The notes under the pieces: generated by a model
What the model saw: only the letters and a program-made list of their open reading frames with translations
Told to the model about the DNA's origin: nothing
Database searches by the model: none
NCBI RefSeq assembly: GCF_021216675.1
Contig: NZ_CP086120.1
Location: 620,001-684,000, forward strand
DNA length: 64,000 nucleotides
Source: Streptomyces gobiensis
GTDB taxonomy: Bacteria > Actinomycetota > Actinomycetes > Streptomycetales > Streptomycetaceae
Direction: 5' to 3'
Shown: piece after piece, positions 59,842 through 64,000 of the stretch
Position numbering within the stretch: the stretch's first letter is position 1
Layout of the letters: every line of letters starts with the position of its first letter
Made by a program: the position numbers and the translations under genes

Positions 59842-60738
59842 ATGGGGACCGGGCGGGAGGTCGAGCGGGGTTTTCCGCATCTGGACACCGTGCGGGCGTC
59901 GGTCACCGCGCTCTACAAGCGGCTGTCGTATGACACCGTGCGGACGTTCGATGTCAGTGTGGCACCCGGTGAGGTGGCCTTCTCCGATGATGATGAGCTC
60001 TATCTGGGGGTGCAGCGGATCGCCCGGGTGATGGTGCGGCATCTGCGGCTGCCGGACGCCCATATGATCGTCAGCTTCCGGGAGATGGAGCATGCCGCGC
60101 ATGTGGAGCTGGCCGCGGGGCCGGAATACTTCATCGAGCTGAACTCCCGCTTCAAGAAGCACCGCCGGGATATCGGCGCGGCGCTTGCCCATGAGGTGAT
60201 GCATGTCTATCTGCACCGCCTTGATCTCGGTTTTCCCGGCCATCGGGACAATGAGATTCTCACCGACACCGCCGCGGCGTATCTGGGTGCGGGCTGGCTG
60301 CTGCTGGATGCCTTCCGGCAGGACTCGCTGACCTCGCAGAAGCTGGGCTATCTCACCCCGGAGGAGTTCGGCTACGTACTGGCCAAGCGGGCGGCGCTGT
60401 TCGATGAGGACCCGGCGATCTGGTTCACCAGCCCGCAGGCGTACGAGGCGTATACGGCGGGCCGGGATCTGGCCCGCCGTGACACACACCGTCCGCCACT
60501 GACCACCGCCGGGTGGGTGGGCCGCCGCCGCTACGCCAGGGAGCGCCGCTGGGCACAGAGCCACTCCTTGCCGGAACCGGTGCCGGGGGGCGACGGTCTC
60601 TACACCTTCGAGAACAACTCCCCGCTGCGGGTCTCCTTCGACTGCCCCACCTGCCATCAGCGCATCCGGGTGCCCGTCCGTGGCCGGGTGCGGGCGCGCT
60701 GCGGGCTGTGCCGCACGGTGCTGGAATGCGATACGTAG
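59842..60738 (+). CDS. HExxH putative metallopeptidase with C-terminal zinc ribbon
   Basis: 298 residues from ATG 59842 (MGTGREVERGFPHLDTV). A zinc metallopeptidase motif lies at 117-121 (AHEVMHVYLHRLDLG), followed by NEILTDTAAAYLGAG, whose Glu138 or Asp142 could complete the metal site. Residues about 245-298 add SFDCPTCHQRIRVPVRGRVRARCGLCRTVLEC, a four-cysteine zinc ribbon resembling the ubiquitin-like or IBR-type ribbons of bacteria. No signal peptide or membrane helix is present, so it is cytoplasmic. I do not recognise a named family. Two tandem repeats follow its stop. Confidence 0.7.
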   Translation: MGTGREVERGFPHLDTVRASVTALYKRLSYDTVRTFDVSVAPGEVAFSDDDELYLGVQRIARVMVRHLRLPDAHMIVSFREMEHAAHVELAAGPEYFIELNSRFKKHRRDIGAALAHEVMHVYLHRLDLGFPGHRDNEILTDTAAAYLGAGWLLLDAFRQDSLTSQKLGYLTPEEFGYVLAKRAALFDEDPAIWFTSPQAYEAYTAGRDLARRDTHRPPLTTAGWVGRRRYARERRWAQSHSLPEPVPGGDGLYTFENNSPLRVSFDCPTCHQRIRVPVRGRVRARCGLCRTVLECDT

Positions 60739-60792
60739 GCCGATACGCAGGCCGATACGCAGCACTGGCGCGATACGTGGGCGCTGTGCGCC

Positions 60793-60894
60793 GGTGCTGG
60801 TGCTGGTGCTGGTGCTGGTGCTGGTGCTGGTGCTGGTGCTGGTGCTGGTGCTGGTGCTGGTGCTGGTGCTGGTGCTGGTGCTGGTGCTGGTGCT
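60793..60894. repeat. 17 perfect copies of GGTGCT
   Basis: A 102-bp uninterrupted hexanucleotide tract lies 10 bp beyond the stop of the membrane/PPOX gene (minus strand) and 54 bp beyond that of the HExxH gene (plus strand). Just before it, at 60,729-60,765, is a second short repeat (GATACGTAGGCC then GATACGCAGGCC). Being a multiple of three, the tract would add Ala-Pro or Gly-Ala runs if read, but both genes end before it. Confidence 0.95.
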
Positions 60895-60904
60895 ACGGGA
60901 ATGC

Positions 60905-61711
60905 TCATTCCGGCAGCGTGGGCCATACCTCGAAGTGCACGGTGCCGCCGGTCTTCTTGCGCAGCAGTACCTTGTGGGCGAGCGGCACCACGATGCCGTG
61001 CAGCAGTGGGTGTTTGGTGCGCAGCAGCCGGGCCGCGTAGCGGGCCTCGGCGCCCGTCAGCCGCCGTGCCCGGGCGGCCATCGTTGGGCCCGGGTGCTTG
61101 CCGCGTGCTGTGCAGGGGGCGATCAGCACATCGGGGTTGTGCGCGATCCGGCGGGTCTTGAGGGCGTTCTCGAAGGTGCGGATGTACGCCCGCTCTCCGT
61201 CGACGGCGAGGCTGACCGGGGTGCGGCCGGGGTGGCCGTGCTGGTTGTAGGTGGCGAGCAGCACGGTCTTCTGCCGGACGTATGGGGCCAGTTCGGGGTG
61301 GGCCGCGGTGCGTACGCCGCCGACGACCCAGCCGAGCTGGCGCAGCCGCAGCGCCAGGGCGAGGGCGACCGCCGCTGAGGCCAGGGCGAGCGCCGCGATG
61401 TGCCAGTTCTGGCCGCCGTGGTCGAGGTCGACGGCGTGGTTGATGGTGTGGATGGTGTTGCCGAGCAGGAAGCCGGTGAGTGCGGTGGCCAGGGCGTCGT
61501 ACCAGATGCAGGCGAGCAGCAGCGTGGTGGCGAGGCCGAGCTGGAAGGCGCCGATGTCGTGGAGAAAGTGCTCGTGGTAAGGGAACTGGACGGCGGTGGC
61601 GAAGGAGCGGGGCCACAGCAGGGACCAGAGCCCGGCTGTGCCGGTGCCGAGCCCGGCCAGCAGGGCCACTGTCACCACGAGTCCCCGTCCCCGGGCGCCG
61701 TCGTCTGTCAT
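60905..61711 (-). CDS. Fusion of a four-helix membrane domain and a PPOX-class F420/flavin-binding domain
   Basis: 268 residues from ATG 61711 with GGAGG upstream. Residues about 10-135 contain four hydrophobic helices (VVTVALLAGLGTGTAGLWSLL, FQLGLATTLLLACIWYDALATALTGFLL, NWHIAALALASAAVALALAL) with a conserved-looking histidine cluster (YHEHFLHDIG, NTIHTINHAVD). Residues about 140-268 are a split beta-barrel of the PPOX/F420-dependent oxidoreductase type (VRQKTVLLATYNQHGHPGRTPVSLAVDGERAYIRTFENALKTRRIAHNPDVLIAPCT). The fusion would place an F420 or flavin reductase at the membrane. Each half is known separately; I do not know this combination. Confidence 0.75.
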   Translation of the reverse strand: MTDDGARGRGLVVTVALLAGLGTGTAGLWSLLWPRSFATAVQFPYHEHFLHDIGAFQLGLATTLLLACIWYDALATALTGFLLGNTIHTINHAVDLDHGGQNWHIAALALASAAVALALALRLRQLGWVVGGVRTAAHPELAPYVRQKTVLLATYNQHGHPGRTPVSLAVDGERAYIRTFENALKTRRIAHNPDVLIAPCTARGKHPGPTMAARARRLTGAEARYAARLLRTKHPLLHGIVVPLAHKVLLRKKTGGTVHFEVWPTLPE

Positions 61712-61841
61712 CGTGCCACCTCCGCCGTCGGGCCGGTCGCTGTCCCGGCCCGTATCCACTGGTATCTGCCGGTACCTATCGGTGTCTATCTGACGGATCG
61801 GCGGTGGCGCGGTGTGACATGAGGCGGCCCGGGCCCCTGGC

Positions 61842-62942
61842 TCAGCCCGCCTGGTTCTGGAAGGCGGGCAGGGCGAAGATCCGTTCCTTGGTGGGGTCGT
61901 CCATCAGCTCGACGAGGGGGATGACCGCGTCCCACAGGTCCTGTTTCGCCACCTCCAGGGCCATGGCGGCCAGGTCGGTGTCGGGGAGTCGGCCGGCGGC
62001 GGCCGCGACGCTGTGCCGGGAGGGTTCGGGCAGCAGTTGGGCCAGGGGCAGGAACTCTGCCCAGAGCCCGGTGGTGGCGACGGCCCGTACGATCTCGCCG
62101 AGTACGGACTCGTCGCGAAGCGCGGGCAGGACGGCCACCGTGCGTCGGTCATCGTCGTTGAGGAGTGCGACCAGGGGCAGCAGTGACTCCCAGAGGTCCT
62201 GTTCGTGTGCGGCTCGTACGAGGGAGTCAAGCCGGGGTTCGGGCTGGTGGGCGGCGAGTGCGGCGATCTCGGCGCGGCGTTCACCGCTGGCCATCGCGGC
62301 GACGGCCAGCGCCTCGGGCCACAGTCCGTCGGCTGCGGAGCCGATCAGGGATTCCAGCCGTTCGCTGCCCAGCAGTGCGAGGACCGGGTCGAGGCGTTCG
62401 GGTGTGTCGATGAAGTAGCCGATGCGCAGGATGGCCGGGTCGTCGATCAGTGTGATGATGCGCTCAAGCGCGGCGTCGCGCAGGTGGCCGACGAAGCGTC
62501 CCATGGTGAGGTGGTCCGCGCGCTCGGCGAGGGTGACGGCGATCCGTACCACCAGGTCTTCGTCGAGCCGGTCGACGATGTCCTGGATGCGGCGTGGGTC
62601 GAGGTGGGCGCAGGCCTGGGCGGTGAAGGAGACCGGCAGCTTGTCGATGATGTCGGCGGCCCGGGCTGGTTCCAGCCGCCCGGCGACGGCGGCTGCCAGT
62701 TGGGGTCCGAGAGCCTTCTGTGAGATGGCGGCGGCTACCGCGGTGGGTACGAGCTTGGTGGCCCGGGCGATCCGGTCGAGCAGGTCGGGGGCGCGGTCGT
62801 GGAGCGCGGCGGCGGTCTGTTCCCGGAAGCGGCGCAGCTCACCGGCGGGCAGGGTGCGCAGGAAGGCGAGCTCTTCGGGGTCGTCGATGGAGAGCAGCCG
62901 GGCGATCTTCTGGCTCTCGGCGCGGTTGCGGAGGGTGTCCAC
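61842..62942 (-). CDS. Helical-repeat protein resembling MgtE N-domain-like folds
   Basis: 366 residues from ATG 62942. The whole protein is short antiparallel helices rich in Leu, Asp and Arg, in repeats of about 30-35 residues (for example LLDRIARATKLVPTAVAAAI, ADIIDKLPVSFTAQACAHLDPRRIQDIVDRL, ESLLPLVALLNDDDRRTVAVLPAL, DAVIPLVELMDDPTKERIFALP). The pattern recalls the superhelical N domain of the MgtE magnesium transporter, but there is no CBS or membrane part. No enzyme motif is seen. The small helical gene at 62949 precedes it by six bases and must be co-transcribed. The function is unknown. Confidence 0.75.
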   Translation of the reverse strand: MDTLRNRAESQKIARLLSIDDPEELAFLRTLPAGELRRFREQTAAALHDRAPDLLDRIARATKLVPTAVAAAISQKALGPQLAAAVAGRLEPARAADIIDKLPVSFTAQACAHLDPRRIQDIVDRLDEDLVVRIAVTLAERADHLTMGRFVGHLRDAALERIITLIDDPAILRIGYFIDTPERLDPVLALLGSERLESLIGSAADGLWPEALAVAAMASGERRAEIAALAAHQPEPRLDSLVRAAHEQDLWESLLPLVALLNDDDRRTVAVLPALRDESVLGEIVRAVATTGLWAEFLPLAQLLPEPSRHSVAAAAGRLPDTDLAAMALEVAKQDLWDAVIPLVELMDDPTKERIFALPAFQNQAG

Positions 62943-62948
62943 TGATGG

Positions 62949-63173
62949 TCACCGTCCCTTGAAGAGGATGCGGCGGACGGGCCCGCGGGCGAGTGCGGGG
63001 ACCAGTTTCAGGGCCTCTTCGGCGGCTTCTTCGAGCCCGTCGGCGCGCCGGGCGTGCTCCTCGCGCAGGGCGCTGGTGAGGCGGGCGAGCTGGGCGGGGT
63101 CGAGTCCGGCGAAGCTGTCGGGCGGCGCCGCGCTCAGTTCGTCTCCCAGTGGTGCCAGTGCTTCGGTGGTCAT
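62949..63173 (-). CDS. Small helical protein upstream of the repeat protein
   Basis: 74 residues from ATG 63173. It consists of acidic and then basic helices (LDPAQLARLTSALREEHARRADGLEEAAEEALKLVPALARGPVRRILFKGR), with no signal peptide and no motif. The stop lies six bases before the start of the 366-residue helical gene, so the two form an operon and may form a complex. A perfect palindrome at 63233-63247, about 60 bp upstream, is a likely operator. Confidence 0.7.
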   Translation of the reverse strand: MTTEALAPLGDELSAAPPDSFAGLDPAQLARLTSALREEHARRADGLEEAAEEALKLVPALARGPVRRILFKGR

Positions 63174-63232
63174 TCGGGGTCCTCCCGGGACAGGGAGCGT
63201 GGCTGGCGGGTGCTGTTGAGCCTGCTGGTTTT

Positions 63233-63247
63233 TTGACTATTAGTCAA
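63233..63247. promoter_or_regulatory. Perfect palindrome between the helical operon and the serpin gene
   Basis: TTGACTA-T-TAGTCAA is a perfect 7-bp dyad round one base in AT-rich surroundings, 60 bp before the small helical gene and 40 bp before the serpin start. TTGACT also reads as a -35 element on the plus strand. A dimeric repressor (TetR, MarR or GntR size) could bind here and control both divergent genes. Confidence 0.55.
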
Positions 63248-63286
63248 TAAGCTGGCGGACAGGGACGATGACGTACGGTCGACGCC

Positions 63287-64000
63287 ATGACGCAGGCTGC
63301 TTTTGTCGACCATGGAACGGTGATCCGCTCGCTCGCCGAGCGCTGGCTGCGGATGGTTGCCGAGGACAGCGAGGTCCGTGCTGGGGGCGGTGACTTCGTG
63401 TGTTCGCCAGCGGGGCTGTGGCTGGCGCTGACGGCGGTGGCGGCGGGGGCACGCGGTGAGACCGCTCAGGAGCTGCGGGAGCTGCTGGGCGCCGCCGGTG
63501 CGGAGGCGGCCGGTTCCGCCACGGCCGTGGCCCGGGGGCTCGCGGCAACGGAAGCGCTGACGGTTGCGACGGGCGCCTGGGCGCGTACGCCGGTGTACCG
63601 GGCCTTTCGTGAGTCGCTGCCCGATATCGGCGTCGGGCAGTTCGATCCGGCCGACACCGCGCCGGTCGAGACCTGGATCCGCGAGGAGACCGGTGGGCTG
63701 ATCGGCGAGCTGCCCGGCACGCCGGATGAGGACACCCTGCTGATGCTGGTGAACGCCTTGGTGCTGACCGGCCGTTGGGAGTCGCCCTTCCCCGGCGCGG
63801 ACACCGGCCCGGCGCGGTTCACCGACGCCAGCGGTGGGCGGCACGAGGTGGAGACGATGCACCAGACGCTGCCGCCCGCCGATGCCTGGGCCGTCGGGTC
63901 CACCGCGGTGGCTGAGCTGCGCTGCCGGGCGGGCAGCGGCAGGCTCCCCGCCCGGGCCCGTTTTGTGCTGGGCCCGCACGGTGCTTCCGCCGCGGAGGTG
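63287..64000 (+). CDS. Serpin-family protein, N-terminal part (runs off the window)
   Basis: ATG 63287 opens a frame still open at base 64000 (238 residues seen, about two thirds of a serpin). FVCSPAGLWLALTAVAAGARGETAQELRELLGA is the classic serpin helix A/B region. LLMLVNALVLTGRWESPF corresponds to the N-(A/V)-xx-F-K-G-x-W breach strand. GWARTPVY-like and ETWIREETGGLIGELPG segments also fit. The reactive-centre loop lies outside, so inhibitory activity cannot be judged. No signal peptide is visible, suggesting a cytoplasmic form. Bacterial serpins are uncommon, but they occur in actinobacteria. Confidence 0.85.
   Translation, partial: MTQAAFVDHGTVIRSLAERWLRMVAEDSEVRAGGGDFVCSPAGLWLALTAVAAGARGETAQELRELLGAAGAEAAGSATAVARGLAATEALTVATGAWARTPVYRAFRESLPDIGVGQFDPADTAPVETWIREETGGLIGELPGTPDEDTLLMLVNALVLTGRWESPFPGADTGPARFTDASGGRHEVETMHQTLPPADAWAVGSTAVAELRCRAGSGRLPARARFVLGPHGASAAEV

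Overview
The window is high-GC actinobacterial DNA, and gene content and order point to a Streptomyces chromosome. The evidence is a polA, rpsA and coaE housekeeping block, a PdtaR-like ANTAR response regulator beside a livKHMGF operon, a 47-residue SPW_0924-type peptide, RacP/DUF6192 genes, an NB-ARC protein, and strongly G/C-biased third codon positions. No phage structural genes, CRISPR array, plasmid replication genes or large antibiotic gene cluster were seen.

Layout. Bases 1 to about 14,500 are an accessory region in decay. It holds the start of a GHKL ATPase, a TPR protein, three transposase loci (two related DDE elements in opposite orientation, plus an IS5-type copy), an SDR oxidoreductase with a convergent LysR regulator, the RacP/DUF6192 pair, two zinc-ribbon proteins, a UPF1-like SF1 helicase split by a small deletion, and a PD-(D/E)XK (Rpn/YhgA-like) protein. 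At least six frames are broken here. At 14,958-15,205 lie 31 perfect copies of an 8-bp repeat, just before a glycerophosphotransferase-like gene, followed by an NB-ARC/TPR ATPase. Bases 19,000-23,300 carry a secreted I36-type inhibitor, an ECF sigma/anti-sigma pair, a secreted HNH (DUF1524) nuclease and an AGCS amino-acid:cation symporter.

Bases 23,250-50,700 are conserved core. On the minus strand are a TPR protein, coaE, a PAC2 protein, rpsA, a DUF3068 protein with its small partner, a lytic transglycosylase, polA, the ANTAR regulator and pyk. On the plus strand are a methyltransferase, hrpB, an FdhF/YdeP molybdopterin oxidoreductase, a PaaI-type thioesterase, livKHMGF, a tRNA with a CAA anticodon, and an HTH/LAGLIDADG protein. 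One IS5-family element, with a likely programmed frameshift, sits inside an intergenic repeat upstream of PAC2. Four related intergenic repeats of about 300-400 bp abut gene 3' ends.

Bases 50,850-64,000 hold a SIMPL-domain protein, a two-gene siderophore-type operon (PLP decarboxylase plus amine N-hydroxylase) without its synthetase, pepN, a 38/73-bp repeat array, chorismate mutase, a GNAT acetyltransferase, a VOC protein, an HExxH protein with a zinc ribbon, a (GGTGCT)17 tract, a membrane/PPOX fusion, two co-transcribed helical proteins, and the start of a serpin.

Most likely to repay follow-up: the 8-bp repeat, whose copy number sets the reading frame of the gene behind it; the short-variable-loop CAA tRNA and its LAGLIDADG neighbour; the split helicase; the orphan decarboxylase/N-hydroxylase operon; and the dispersed intergenic repeat family.
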